The notes under the pieces: model-generated
Seen by the model: the letters and a program-made list of their open reading frames with translations, nothing else
What the model was told of the DNA's origin: nothing
Databases searched by the model: none
Position numbers and translations under genes: made by a program
NCBI GenBank assembly: GCA_049323915.1
Contig: JBMOPC010000007.1
Span: 1 to 23,771, forward strand
DNA length: 23,771 nt
From: BRHc4a sp049323915
Lineage (GTDB): Bacteria > Bacillota > Desulfotomaculia > Desulfotomaculales > Desulfocucumaceae
Direction of reading: 5' to 3'
In this document: in pieces, positions 6,279 to 14,065 of the stretch
How positions within the stretch are numbered: position 1 is the stretch's first letter
Layout of the letters: the number at the start of each line of letters is the position of its first letter

Positions 6279-7061
6279 GTGTACTACTGCGGTATTGACA
6301 TAGGATCCATTACAGCCAAGTGCGTGATATTGAGGGACCGGGACATCGCGGCCTCGGTGGTGGCATTCAGGGGCTACAGCAGCTCCGCGGCGGCCTCTGC
6401 GGTGCTGGGGGAGGCATTGCGAAAGGCCGGGATTGAGAGGAAGGATATCAGCGGCATTGTTTCTACCGGATACGGCCGGATGCAGGTGAAAGAGGCTGAC
6501 CGGCAGTTCACCGAGATATCCTGTCACGCATTTGGGGCCAGTTATCTGGTACCCGGTGCGGCCACGGTCATTGATGTGGGAGGCCAGGACTGCAAGGCCA
6601 TATCGGTCAGCCCCGGGGGCAAGGTGCTTGACTTTGTGATGAATGACAAATGCGCCGCAGGGACGGGGCGCTTTCTCGAGATTATGGCTTACGCACTGGA
6701 GGTGGACCTGGAGGAGTTCGGGGCAATGTCCCTGGCGGCCGCCGGAAAGGCGGAGATAAGCAGCGTATGCACTGTTTTCGCCGAGTCCGAGGTTATCTCC
6801 AGGATTGCCTCCGGATCCCCGAAAGAAGAAATTATAGCGGGCATACATGAGGCCATGGCCTCCAGGATTGCAGGAATGGCCGCCCGTGTCAATATAAGGC
6901 CGGAGGTTGTCATGACCGGAGGTGTCTCCAAAAACACAGGCCTGGTCAGGGCTCTTGGGGAAAAGCTGGGCTTAAAGCTGGCTGTTCCCGCCGGGGCGCA
7001 GATCGCCGGCGCCCTTGGGGCCGCCCTGATGGCAAGAAAGATGTCGAATGCCGGTGATTAG
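6279..7061 (+). CDS. HgdC/BcrA/BadF-family activator ATPase of 2-hydroxyacyl-CoA dehydratases or related enzymes
   Basis: A 260-residue member of the acetate/sugar kinase-actin fold activators. The phosphate-binding start YYCGIDIGSITAKCV (2-16), VIDVGGQDCKAI (98-108) and MTGGVSKN motif are present. Cys125 (NDKCAAGTGRFLE) and Cys164 (SSVCTVFAESEV) are placed almost exactly as Cys127/Cys166 of Acidaminococcus HgdC, which share one [4Fe-4S] cluster across the homodimer. Such proteins use ATP hydrolysis to push a low-potential electron into a dehydratase or benzoyl-CoA-reductase-like partner, and are oxygen-sensitive. No partner subunit is adjacent: the gene is single, with its own promoter, between glgP and the ComA-like gene. 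GTG start chosen from GGAGG 7 bases upstream. The partner, and hence the pathway, is unknown. Confidence 0.88.
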   Translation: MYYCGIDIGSITAKCVILRDRDIAASVVAFRGYSSSAAASAVLGEALRKAGIERKDISGIVSTGYGRMQVKEADRQFTEISCHAFGASYLVPGAATVIDVGGQDCKAISVSPGGKVLDFVMNDKCAAGTGRFLEIMAYALEVDLEEFGAMSLAAAGKAEISSVCTVFAESEVISRIASGSPKEEIIAGIHEAMASRIAGMAARVNIRPEVVMTGGVSKNTGLVRALGEKLGLKLAVPAGAQIAGALGAALMARKMSNAGD

Positions 7062-7342
7062 GTCCACAGCGTTGGACACAGGGGTATTATAGAATATAAA
7101 GGGTTATGTTTTATGTGGTTGGGGGGAAATACCGTCCTGTCCCGGTGTCTGGGCTCAAATTATTCCATTGATGGTCTAATAATCATCTCCGGGAAATAAA
7201 TACTTACAGACAAAAGGGGAGCCAATGGACATGTTTAATTAATTACGGCTATTATGTTAAATCAAGTTAGCAATTTACCTTTCTGTTGAATAACCTGAAC
7301 TACACCACAAATAAGGTTATTCGGATGGAAAGGAGATAAAAC
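7062..7342 (+). promoter_or_regulatory. 280-base leader region of the ComA-like gene with two promoter-like sites and an inverted repeat
   Basis: TTGGAC (7072-7077), 17 bases, TATAAA (7095-7100) is one promoter candidate and TGGACA (7226-7231), 18 bases, TATTAT (7250-7255) another. A 9-bp inverted repeat GAATAACCT (7288-7296) / AGGTTATTC (7314-7322) lies just before the ribosome-binding site (AAGGAGA) of the next gene and could be an operator or RNA hairpin. I recognise no known riboswitch class and no coding frame here. Confidence 0.4.
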
Positions 7343-8143
7343 ATGACCCCAATAGATTATGGAATTAAATGGCGGGAAATGATTAAATGCCCACTGGGGG
7401 GAAGGTATTCCAAACCCAGAAATCAGGGGCTTACCATGATTATTGACAAAGGAATGGGCCTTTCCCAAACTAAGGATTTGTTAAATATTGCGGGAGAACA
7501 TATAGATTTCATTAAACTGGCCTTTGGAACCTCGGCATTATACAATAACAGCGTTCTTATGGAAAAAATAGAGCTGGCCGGTTCCCACGGGGTGGAGATA
7601 TATCCCGGCGGCACTTTCCTTGAAGTGGCCATACTGCAGGATAAAATGGATGACTATCTGTTTTTGTCAAAAAATCTTGGGTTTACATGTATTGAGGTCT
7701 CCGACGGGACCATCATACTGGAAAAAGAGGTGAGAGAAAGGGCCATCGCCAGGGCAAATGAAATGGGTTTCAAGGTGATCACGGAGGTGGGGAAAAAAGA
7801 TGAAAACGACGATACTCCCATTTCTGTTTTCGCCGCGCAGATAAAAGAGGACCTCAAAAACGGGGCTTTCAGGGTTATACTGGAGGGCAGGGAGACCGGA
7901 GCCAACGTCGGGCTTTATGACGAGAACGGCAACTTCATAAAGGATGACCTGGAACAGCTTCTGCAGGAAATCGAGGACCCCAGGATAATAATGTGGGAGG
8001 CCCCCAACAAGAACCAGCAGCTTGAGCTGATCACCCGGTTCGGGCCAAATGTGAACCTCGGAAACATCCCCACCAGCGAGGTGCTGGCACTGGAGGCCCT
8101 GAGGGTGGGACTCCGGTCCGATTCACTTAGAATAACCCTATAG
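7343..8143 (+). CDS. comA: Phosphosulfolactate synthase (ComA family)
   Basis: A 266-residue TIM-barrel protein of the ComA family, which adds sulfite to phosphoenolpyruvate to make (2R)-phospho-3-sulfolactate. Family signs are RYSKPRNQGLTMIIDKGM near the N-terminus, DFIKLAFGTSALY, the GGTFLEVA loop, IEVSDGTI, the KVITEVGKK strand, ILEGRETGANVGLYD and the C-terminal LGNIPTSEVLALEALRVGLRSD. In archaea this opens coenzyme M synthesis; in Bacillus the relative YitD is linked to the sulfolactate that accumulates in spores. With cotJ and yunB in the window, the spore role is the easier reading, but ComB and ComC partners are not nearby, so it is not proven. The gene is monocistronic, with AAGGAGA before the ATG and its own terminator. 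Confidence 0.85.
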   Translation: MTPIDYGIKWREMIKCPLGGRYSKPRNQGLTMIIDKGMGLSQTKDLLNIAGEHIDFIKLAFGTSALYNNSVLMEKIELAGSHGVEIYPGGTFLEVAILQDKMDDYLFLSKNLGFTCIEVSDGTIILEKEVRERAIARANEMGFKVITEVGKKDENDDTPISVFAAQIKEDLKNGAFRVILEGRETGANVGLYDENGNFIKDDLEQLLQEIEDPRIIMWEAPNKNQQLELITRFGPNVNLGNIPTSEVLALEALRVGLRSDSLRITL

Positions 8144-8144
8144 C

Positions 8145-8172
8145 AAAAAAGCTCCCTGGCGGGAGCTTTTTT
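8145..8172 (+). terminator. Rho-independent terminator of the ComA-like gene
   Basis: AAAAAAGCTCCC (8145-8156), loop TGGC, GGGAGCTTTTTT (8161-8172), starting two bases after the stop codon. The A-run makes it potentially bidirectional. Confidence 0.9.
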
Positions 8173-8270
8173 AACTTTTTAATCATTAAGGAAAGTATAT
8201 GATGCTTTAACGTACTAAATCGCAAAAGCGCTTCTATGCAATCCAGACATCTTGAGGTCGCTATTAAAGC

Positions 8271-8324
8271 AGGCTGTCACTATTCTGTGTTCTGAGTTCC
8301 AGTCGCCCGCAGGGCGATTTTGTT
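8271..8324. repeat. Heptamer repeat plus hairpin cassette, copy 1
   Basis: After AGGCTGTC (8271-8278) come 7-base units ttctgtg-ttctgag, then gttccag and the hairpin TCGCCC-GCA-GGGCGA (8303-8317). Bases 8283-8324 match 20221-20262 at 40 of 42 positions, in the same orientation. The cassette lies in the 257-base gap between the ComA terminator and the DUF441 gene. Confidence 0.85.
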
Positions 8325-8400
8325 ATCACAGGCCGCCTGTCTTGCTGGTAATATAACCCAGACCTTTCACATATAAATACCCCAGTACAAAAGAAGCGTA

Positions 8401-8871
8401 GTGAAAGCAGGGGATGTTTATGCCGGGGTAAGCATGCTGGTGGTATTGCTGATGATAGGGATAATAGCCCAGTCAAACCTCATAGCCATAGCCGCCTGCG
8501 TTCTGCTTATTTTAAAGTTCTCCAGGCTTAATTTCATATTTCCCCTGCTGGAAAGGCGCGGACTTGAAGTGGGGCTGCTTTTTTTGCTGCTTTCCATACT
8601 GGTGCCCATTGCACAGGGTGTGGTGACCGAAAAGGACCTGTTCTATAACATGACCTCTCTTCCGGGTATGCTGGCCATAATCGGGGGGGCGGTGGCCACC
8701 CACATGAACAGCGAGGGGATAAAGCTCCTGGGCACTAGGCCGGAAATTATTTTTGGACTGGTGATAGGATCTATTTTCGGCATCGTGTTCTTTCACGGGG
8801 TTCCGGTGGGCCCCCTCATGGCGGCGGGGATAGCCGCTCTGTATATGGAAATGATTTACCGGAGGAAATGA
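8401..8871 (+). CDS. DUF441 family membrane protein (YtwI-like)
   Basis: A 156-residue, very hydrophobic protein with four to five membrane segments: about residues 10-40, 55-75, 88-100 (PGMLAIIGGAVATH) and 115-150. The order LERRGLEVGL, VPIAQGVVTEKDL, the RPEIIFGLVIGSIFGIVFF stretch and GVPVGPLMAAGI matches DUF441 (B. subtilis YtwI). The function of the family is not known. The GTG at 8401 lacks a clear ribosome-binding site; an ATG at 8434 preceded by GGGG is an alternative that would remove 11 residues. It is convergent with rluD, with only 29 bases between the stop codons and no recognisable terminator. Confidence 0.82.
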   Translation: MKAGDVYAGVSMLVVLLMIGIIAQSNLIAIAACVLLILKFSRLNFIFPLLERRGLEVGLLFLLLSILVPIAQGVVTEKDLFYNMTSLPGMLAIIGGAVATHMNSEGIKLLGTRPEIIFGLVIGSIFGIVFFHGVPVGPLMAAGIAALYMEMIYRRK

Positions 8872-8900
8872 GAGGAGGAGAAATAACTGCCAAAAGATTG

Positions 8901-9833
8901 TCAGTGTGTGATTTTATCCAGCACTTTCTGTAATTCCTCCGGCAGCGGAGCCTGGAATACTTTTTTTTCACCGCTGCGGGGGTGGACGAACCCCAGAAGG
9001 GCGGCGTGCAGAAACTGCCCCTCCAGCCCGAAGGGGTTTTTGGCCGGGCCGTACCTGGGATCACCCACCACCGGGTAGCCCAGGTAGGCCATATGGACCC
9101 TTATCTGGTGCGTCCTCCCGGTTTCCAGCCGCAGCTCCAGGTATGTAAAACCGCCGTACCGGCCAATGACACTGTAGTGCGTTACCGCAGGCTTGCCGTT
9201 CCTAGGTTCCACCGCCATCCTCTGCCGGTCCCTGGGGTGCCTGCCGATGGGGGCATCTACTTTTCCCCGGTCATACTTCATAGCGCCGTGAACCAGGGCA
9301 AGGTAGCGCCTTTCCACTCTCCTTTCGCTCAGCTGCCTGGCCAGTTCCATGTGAGCGAAATCGTTCTTTGCCACCATCAGAAGCCCCGACGTGTCCTTGT
9401 CCAGCCTGTGCACTATTCCGGGCCGCATGACCCCGTTTATCCCGGAAAGGTCCTGGCAGTGATACATGAGGGCGTTGACCATCGTCCCGGTGTAATTGCC
9501 CTCGGCGGGGTGCACCACCATTCCCCTGGGCTTGTTTACCACCACCACGTCCGGGTCCTCGTAATAAATATCCAGCGGGATTGGCTCCGGTTCCACCACC
9601 AGTTCCACCGGGGGAGGGATTCTTAAAACCACGGCGTCCCCCATCCTTAGCCGGTAGTTGGTCCTGGCGGGCATGCCGTTGACGTCCACCATTCCTTCAG
9701 AAATAAGCTTTTGAATGTGGGAGCGGCTCATCCGGGGGTTTTCACCGGCGAGATAAACATCAAGCCTTTGCCCCGAGTCGGCCTCTCCGGCATTAAAGCA
9801 GTATATCTGTAAAGTGGTTGCCGTGGTTTCCAT
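8901..9833 (-). CDS. rluD: RluA/RluD-family 23S rRNA pseudouridine synthase
   Basis: A 310-residue enzyme. Residues 20-72 form an S4 RNA-binding domain (GQRLDVYLAGENPRMSRSHIQ onward). The catalytic domain carries VVNKPRGMVVHPAEGN (98-113), the signature HRLDKDTSGLL with nucleophile Asp145, and the RTHQIRVHMAYLGYPVVGDPRYG motif. It isomerises uridines in 23S rRNA; the RluD name rests on the S4 domain and the lspA neighbour, and the exact sites are not readable. The ATG at 9833 shares one base with the lspA stop codon and is preceded by GGAGGG inside lspA, so the genes are co-translated. This lspA-rluD pair is a common Firmicute arrangement. Confidence 0.92.
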   Translation of the reverse strand: METTATTLQIYCFNAGEADSGQRLDVYLAGENPRMSRSHIQKLISEGMVDVNGMPARTNYRLRMGDAVVLRIPPPVELVVEPEPIPLDIYYEDPDVVVVNKPRGMVVHPAEGNYTGTMVNALMYHCQDLSGINGVMRPGIVHRLDKDTSGLLMVAKNDFAHMELARQLSERRVERRYLALVHGAMKYDRGKVDAPIGRHPRDRQRMAVEPRNGKPAVTHYSVIGRYGGFTYLELRLETGRTHQIRVHMAYLGYPVVGDPRYGPAKNPFGLEGQFLHAALLGFVHPRSGEKKVFQAPLPEELQKVLDKITH

Positions 9834-10267
9834 CAGGCTTTACCCTCCAGCCTCCAGAAAACAATCATCAAAAGACCTGCCCCCACCACGATGGCCGAGT
9901 CCGCCAGGTTAAACACCGGCCATACCCGGAAATCAAGAAAATCCACTACCTCCCCGAAGCGGACCCTGTCCACCAGGTTTCCCAGGGCGCCCCCGGCTAT
10001 AAGCCCCAGGGTCACCGGTACCGCTCCCTTTCCGCCATACTTTTTATAAAAAATAAATATTCCCAAAATGACCAGAATGCTCACCGCAATAAAGAAAGTC
10101 GTCCGGTATGCCATGAGCCCGAAGGCGGCCCCCGGGTTGCGAATGTACGTGATGTGAAAGACATCTGTGATTACCGGGACGGACTGGTTCAGTGTCATAT
10201 TGGCCATGATCAGGTATTTGCTGGCCTGGTCCAGAATTAAAACAGCAAGGGATATAACGAATATCAA
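9833..10267 (-). CDS. lspA: Lipoprotein signal peptidase (signal peptidase II)
   Basis: A 144-residue inner-membrane aspartyl protease that cleaves the signal peptide from prolipoproteins after lipidation. Four membrane segments are expected (about 1-14, 53-74, 83-100, 123-139). Family motifs are LDQASKYLI, RNPGAAFG (43-50), GGALGNLVDR, EVVDF with Asp109 and FNLADSAI with Asp123; the last two aspartates form the catalytic dyad by comparison with other LspA proteins. The start is a TTG at 10267 with GGAGG 9 bases upstream. It is first in the lspA-rluD operon and diverges from the symporter operon. Confidence 0.95.
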   Translation of the reverse strand: MIFVISLAVLILDQASKYLIMANMTLNQSVPVITDVFHITYIRNPGAAFGLMAYRTTFFIAVSILVILGIFIFYKKYGGKGAVPVTLGLIAGGALGNLVDRVRFGEVVDFLDFRVWPVFNLADSAIVVGAGLLMIVFWRLEGKA

Positions 10268-10525
10268 TTACCTATACCTCCGCAATACCAGTATTCCAAT
10301 TCTCCGGGGGGTTAAACCGGCGGGCCTGAGCCCTTACGGTAATAATAATAACACCTCAGAAACGTGTGAACAATCTTCAACCAGCGGCTTGTTGTATTTA
10401 TCTAAAAGCCGGTTAGGCAGTTGCATCAATTTTTGTGTTCTTCGGCCATAGTATATTTCCCGTCAAGTTATTTATAATTCAGAATAGTAATTTAATTAAA
10501 AAAATAATGAAAGGGGGTTTGTTCA
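10268..10525. other. Divergent intergenic region between lspA and the symporter operon
   Basis: The 258 bases have no convincing coding frame. A TATAAT at 10473-10478 reads towards the symporter operon but has no good -35 element at the right distance, so an activator such as the downstream PucR-type regulator may be needed (inference). No terminator or riboswitch is recognised. Confidence 0.4.
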
Positions 10526-10747
10526 ATGCGAGAAATGACGAATCACGGATCCGGCAAGGTGTTTTTGACTGTACTGGCGGCGGCGGTTATATTTATGGCT
10601 TTCGTGATACCCTGGCTGGCTTTTTCCAATACCTTGTTTTTTGGTTTTATGCCGGCGGTGTGGTTTTGGCAGGTGCTGGTATTGATAGTATCGGCAGTGG
10701 CCTTTTTTATTTACTTGTACAACCACTGGCAATACCGTCAAATGTAA
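10526..10747 (+). CDS. Small membrane protein accompanying an SSS symporter (DUF3311-like)
   Basis: A 73-residue protein with two hydrophobic helices (about residues 11-33 and 39-66). Between them is NTLFFGFMPAVWFWQVLV, whose Pro-Ala-x-x-Phe/Tyr-Trp pattern is typical of DUF3311/DUF485-like small subunits encoded before sodium:solute symporters. AAAGGGGG precedes the ATG, and its stop lies 21 bases before the symporter start. The likely role is as a small partner or assembly factor of the transporter; this is inferred from the pairing, as the family has little direct biochemistry. Confidence 0.75.
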   Translation: MREMTNHGSGKVFLTVLAAAVIFMAFVIPWLAFSNTLFFGFMPAVWFWQVLVLIVSAVAFFIYLYNHWQYRQM

Positions 10748-10768
10748 TTGAAGGGGGGTAATAGGCTT

Positions 10769-12268
10769 ATGTCTGGATCTTTGCTGGCCATTATATTGTT
10801 TGGCGTCGTGGTGGTTATAATCGGTGTTTACGGCGCCCGGTTTTCCCGGAAAACTGCGGTGGACTACATGCTGGCCGGGCGTCAGATTGGATCGGTGGTG
10901 ATGTTCTTTTATGTCGCTTTTGTCATATACAGCGCCTGGACCTTTTACGGCTACCCTGGCTTTACATACCTGAGCGGTGCGCCGTATTCCATATTTGTGA
11001 TGACGGCACACCTTTCCTTTGCCGCGTTTTTTGTTCTGGTGGGCCCGCGCCTGTGGGCGGTAAGCCGCCTGCACAATTTGATTTCTCCCATCGAATTTAT
11101 CGGCAGGCGATATGAATCTCCCTTTCTCCAGCAGTTGACTGCCATCGTGCTGCTGGTGTTCATCGTGCCCTATGTAGGGGTCCAGGTGGTGGGCGCCGGG
11201 GCCGGTTTCCACGCGCTGACCGGCCTGCCGTACATGGTGGGGGCAACCTATCTGGGTGTTTTGCTGGTGTCAGTGGTGCTGCTGGGAGGTATGCGCACAG
11301 TGGCCTGGGTCAACGTATTCCTGGGGAGCTTATTCATCGCCGGCTTCGCCGGATCCCTGATCTGGGTCATAGCTGTCGCCCTGCCCAACGGCCTTGTGGG
11401 GGCGGCTCAGCAGCTTCAGGCAACAAATCCGTCCATTTTTAGCGCTCCCGGGCCGATGGGCATATGGACATACAAGGCCATGATCGGGCTGTCCGTTACC
11501 GGATTGACCGCCTGCGCCTGGCCCCACGTGGTCGTCACCACCATGACCGCACGCACCGTCGGGGTGCTGCGGTCCTTCGCCCTGTCCTTCATCGTGCTGG
11601 GGGGGATTATTTTCTACGCCATTCCCAACCTTTGGGGAATGCTGGTAGGGCCGGCCCTGATGCCCGGGCTAAAAGGCAAGGCCGCAGACGCCGTGGTGCA
11701 GATGGTGATCACCCAGTTTCTGCCCACATGGTTCGGGGTGCTGGTGTTGATGGCCGTGGTGGCCGCCGCCCTTTCCACGGTAGGCACACAGCTAATGGTT
11801 TCGGGCATTTTTATCTCGCGGGACCTTCTGACCCGCTGGATCGGGAGGAAGATCAGCGATGCCGAGATGATTACTTACACCCGGATAGGACTGTTTGTGG
11901 TGATCGTCCTGAGTTTCATCATGGCCTGGAAGAGGCCCACCGAGATGGGGCTGTACCTGAGCGCCATTGCCTCCCCCGGATTTTCCCAGTGGCTGCCTTT
12001 ACTGGTGGGCGGTCTGTTCTGGAAAAGGGGCACCAAGCAGGGGGCCGTTGCCGGCCTGGCCGGTGGGGTACTGGTGTTGGTGCTGGCCATGAAATATAAG
12101 GCCGTCACACTCGGCTTTCAGCCGGTCCTGGTGGCCTTTGTAGTCAATGTGATACTTTATGTGACGGTCAGCCTGTGCACCAGGCCGGTGGATAAATCAA
12201 CCCTGGCCATGTTTTTTGAACAGTTGGACGATTACCTGGCAGGTAAAAAAGAAACAGAATCGAAATAA
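10769..12268 (+). CDS. Sodium:solute symporter (SSS family), probably for an organic acid
   Basis: A 499-residue integral membrane protein with about 13 hydrophobic segments. The N-terminus has the family pattern ARFSRKTAVDYMLAGRQIG followed by FYVAFVIYSAWTFYGYPGF. An aromatic, glycine-rich helix, ISPIEFIGRRYESP and a helix with MAVVAAALSTVGTQLMVSG, similar to the Na2 site region (ALSTxxxxL), also fit. Members use the Na+ gradient to bring in sugars, amino acids, pantothenate or carboxylates. The following acyl-CoA synthetase and regulator suggest a carboxylic acid substrate here (inference). The ATG at 10769 is chosen because a G-rich ribosome-binding site (10753-10758) lies before it; an in-frame TTG at 10748 overlaps that site. 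Confidence 0.9.
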   Translation: MSGSLLAIILFGVVVVIIGVYGARFSRKTAVDYMLAGRQIGSVVMFFYVAFVIYSAWTFYGYPGFTYLSGAPYSIFVMTAHLSFAAFFVLVGPRLWAVSRLHNLISPIEFIGRRYESPFLQQLTAIVLLVFIVPYVGVQVVGAGAGFHALTGLPYMVGATYLGVLLVSVVLLGGMRTVAWVNVFLGSLFIAGFAGSLIWVIAVALPNGLVGAAQQLQATNPSIFSAPGPMGIWTYKAMIGLSVTGLTACAWPHVVVTTMTARTVGVLRSFALSFIVLGGIIFYAIPNLWGMLVGPALMPGLKGKAADAVVQMVITQFLPTWFGVLVLMAVVAAALSTVGTQLMVSGIFISRDLLTRWIGRKISDAEMITYTRIGLFVVIVLSFIMAWKRPTEMGLYLSAIASPGFSQWLPLLVGGLFWKRGTKQGAVAGLAGGVLVLVLAMKYKAVTLGFQPVLVAFVVNVILYVTVSLCTRPVDKSTLAMFFEQLDDYLAGKKETESK

Positions 12269-12272
12269 AAAT

Positions 12273-13946
12273 ATGACAATACAGGAGTTGATAAATTTGT
12301 CTGATCCACTCATCACCGAACAGGAAAGGCTGCAGTTTCACCGTATCGATAAGGAATCAGTGGAATTTTTACACCGGAAGTATAACAATATCGGGCGCTG
12401 GGTGGTCGCCGATATAATCAGGCGCAGCGCCTACCGTTATCCCAACAAGCCGGCCCTTATATACAAAAACCATGTTTACACATACAGGGAACTCGACCAA
12501 AAGGTCACCCAGGTGGCCAATGCGCTGCTGTCCCTGGGGCTTCAAAAATATGAGCGCGTGGCTATTCTGGCCCACAACACCGCCCATCACGTGCTAGCCT
12601 GGCTGGGTACGGCCAGGGCAGCCGGCGTTTACCTGGCCATTAACTACCTGCTGACGGGGAAGGATATCGCGTACTGCATAAATCACTCTGAAAGCAAGAT
12701 ATTCATTGTCGAGGACGCCTTGTGGCCCCAGGTGAAAGAAGTGGTAGGCGATATGCCCGGGGTGCGGACTTTCATCTGGTCGGACCAGGGCCTGGGAGAT
12801 CCGGCGCCGGAGGGCTGGCTTTCTTTTGACCAATGGTTTCAGGAGGCTGACGTAAACGAGCAGTACGTTGAGATGGACATACACGATCCCGTTCAGATGG
12901 TCTACACCAGCGGTACCGAATCCCTGCCCAAGGCGGTGGTTCTCACCAACCAGTCGCTGATATCCCAGTACGTAAGCTGTACTATAGACGGCAATTACAC
13001 GCCGGATGACATTTGTGTCAACGCGCTGCCCATCTTTCACTGTGCCCAGCGAGACGTTTTTCTGACGCCCTGCTTCATGGTGGGGGCGACCAATGTATTG
13101 CTTTTCCAGGCCGAACCCGGCGCAATGCTCGACGCCGTGGAAAAACACCACGCCACCATGCTTTTTTGCCCCCCGACGGTGTGGATAGGATTGCTCCGGC
13201 ACCCGGGATCGGAAAAATATGACCTTTCTTCACTGGGCAAGTGTTATTACGGGGCTTCCATCATGCCGGTGGAGGTGCTTAAGGAGTTGCTCGAACGCAT
13301 TCCGGGGGCGCGCTTCTACAATTATTACGGGCAGACCGAGCTATCACCCTACCACACCATGCTGAGGCCGGAGGAACACCAGGCCAGGATAGGAGCAGCC
13401 GGTAAAGGGGGGTTGAACATGGAAACCAGGCTGGAGGACGAAGACCACCGTCCCGTGGGAGCCGGGGTTCCAGGTGAAATTTGCGGCCGTGGCCCCCACG
13501 TTATGCTAATGTATTTCAAGGACCCCGAAAAGACCGACGAGGCCTTTGCCGGCGGATGGTTCCACAGCGGCGACATGGGGCTGGCCGACGAAGAAAACTA
13601 TATCACAGTGGTGGACCGCAAGAAAGACATGGTAAAAACCGGGGGCGAAAATGTATCCAGCCGTGAAGTGGAAGAGGTCGTGTATTGTGATCCCCGGGTA
13701 GCCGAAGTGGCCGTGGTAGGGTTGAAGCACGAAAAGTGGATCGAGGCGGTAACCGCTTTCGTTGTGCCCAAACCGGGGGTCCAGGTGAATGAAGCAGAAA
13801 TAATGGCCCTCTGCCGGGAGCGCCTGGCGGGCTTCAAGGCCCCCAAGGGCGTGGTTGTGGTTAACCAGTTGCCTAAGACACCTACAGGCAAAATCCTCAA
13901 GCGTGATTTGCGCCAGTTATATCACGACTACTATCGCGGCAGCTGA
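12273..13946 (+). CDS. AMP-forming acyl-CoA synthetase (acid-CoA ligase)
   Basis: A 557-residue member of the adenylate-forming superfamily, activating a carboxylic acid to its CoA thioester via an acyl-AMP. Visible motifs are the phosphate loop YTSGTESLPKAVVLTN (211-226; the usual second Thr and Gly are replaced by Glu-Ser), NYYGQTELSPYHT, HSGDMGLADEENYITVVDRKKD, GGENVSSREVEEVV and the C-terminal PKTPTGKILKR with the catalytic Lys540. The ATG at 12273 lies 4 bases after the symporter stop and has no ribosome-binding site; AGGAG at 12283-12287 would suit a TTG start at 12297 instead, removing 8 residues. The operon position makes the imported acid the likely substrate. Chain length or aromaticity cannot be told from sequence alone. 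Confidence 0.9.
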   Translation: MTIQELINLSDPLITEQERLQFHRIDKESVEFLHRKYNNIGRWVVADIIRRSAYRYPNKPALIYKNHVYTYRELDQKVTQVANALLSLGLQKYERVAILAHNTAHHVLAWLGTARAAGVYLAINYLLTGKDIAYCINHSESKIFIVEDALWPQVKEVVGDMPGVRTFIWSDQGLGDPAPEGWLSFDQWFQEADVNEQYVEMDIHDPVQMVYTSGTESLPKAVVLTNQSLISQYVSCTIDGNYTPDDICVNALPIFHCAQRDVFLTPCFMVGATNVLLFQAEPGAMLDAVEKHHATMLFCPPTVWIGLLRHPGSEKYDLSSLGKCYYGASIMPVEVLKELLERIPGARFYNYYGQTELSPYHTMLRPEEHQARIGAAGKGGLNMETRLEDEDHRPVGAGVPGEICGRGPHVMLMYFKDPEKTDEAFAGGWFHSGDMGLADEENYITVVDRKKDMVKTGGENVSSREVEEVVYCDPRVAEVAVVGLKHEKWIEAVTAFVVPKPGVQVNEAEIMALCRERLAGFKAPKGVVVVNQLPKTPTGKILKRDLRQLYHDYYRGS

Positions 13947-14065
13947 CCTGATTAGCCTCGTGAGCTGTACGGAAATAGACGGCCAAACAGGCATGGTGCC
14001 CGGACGGGGGGAGATTTCGGCCGGTTTGTATCCTTGGGTCAGCCCGCCACAGGAGGGATCTGCCA

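Noticed and set aside
6099..6848. A 249-codon open frame on the minus strand opposite the activator ATPase
   Set aside because: It lies across a gene with clear ATPase motifs, starts inside it and reads through repeats; its protein shows no domain pattern. It is a by-product of the GC-rich coding strand.
10395..10425. A sigma-54 promoter for the symporter operon
   Set aside because: The GG and GC elements near 10407-10425 are only about 5 bases apart, where 10 are needed.
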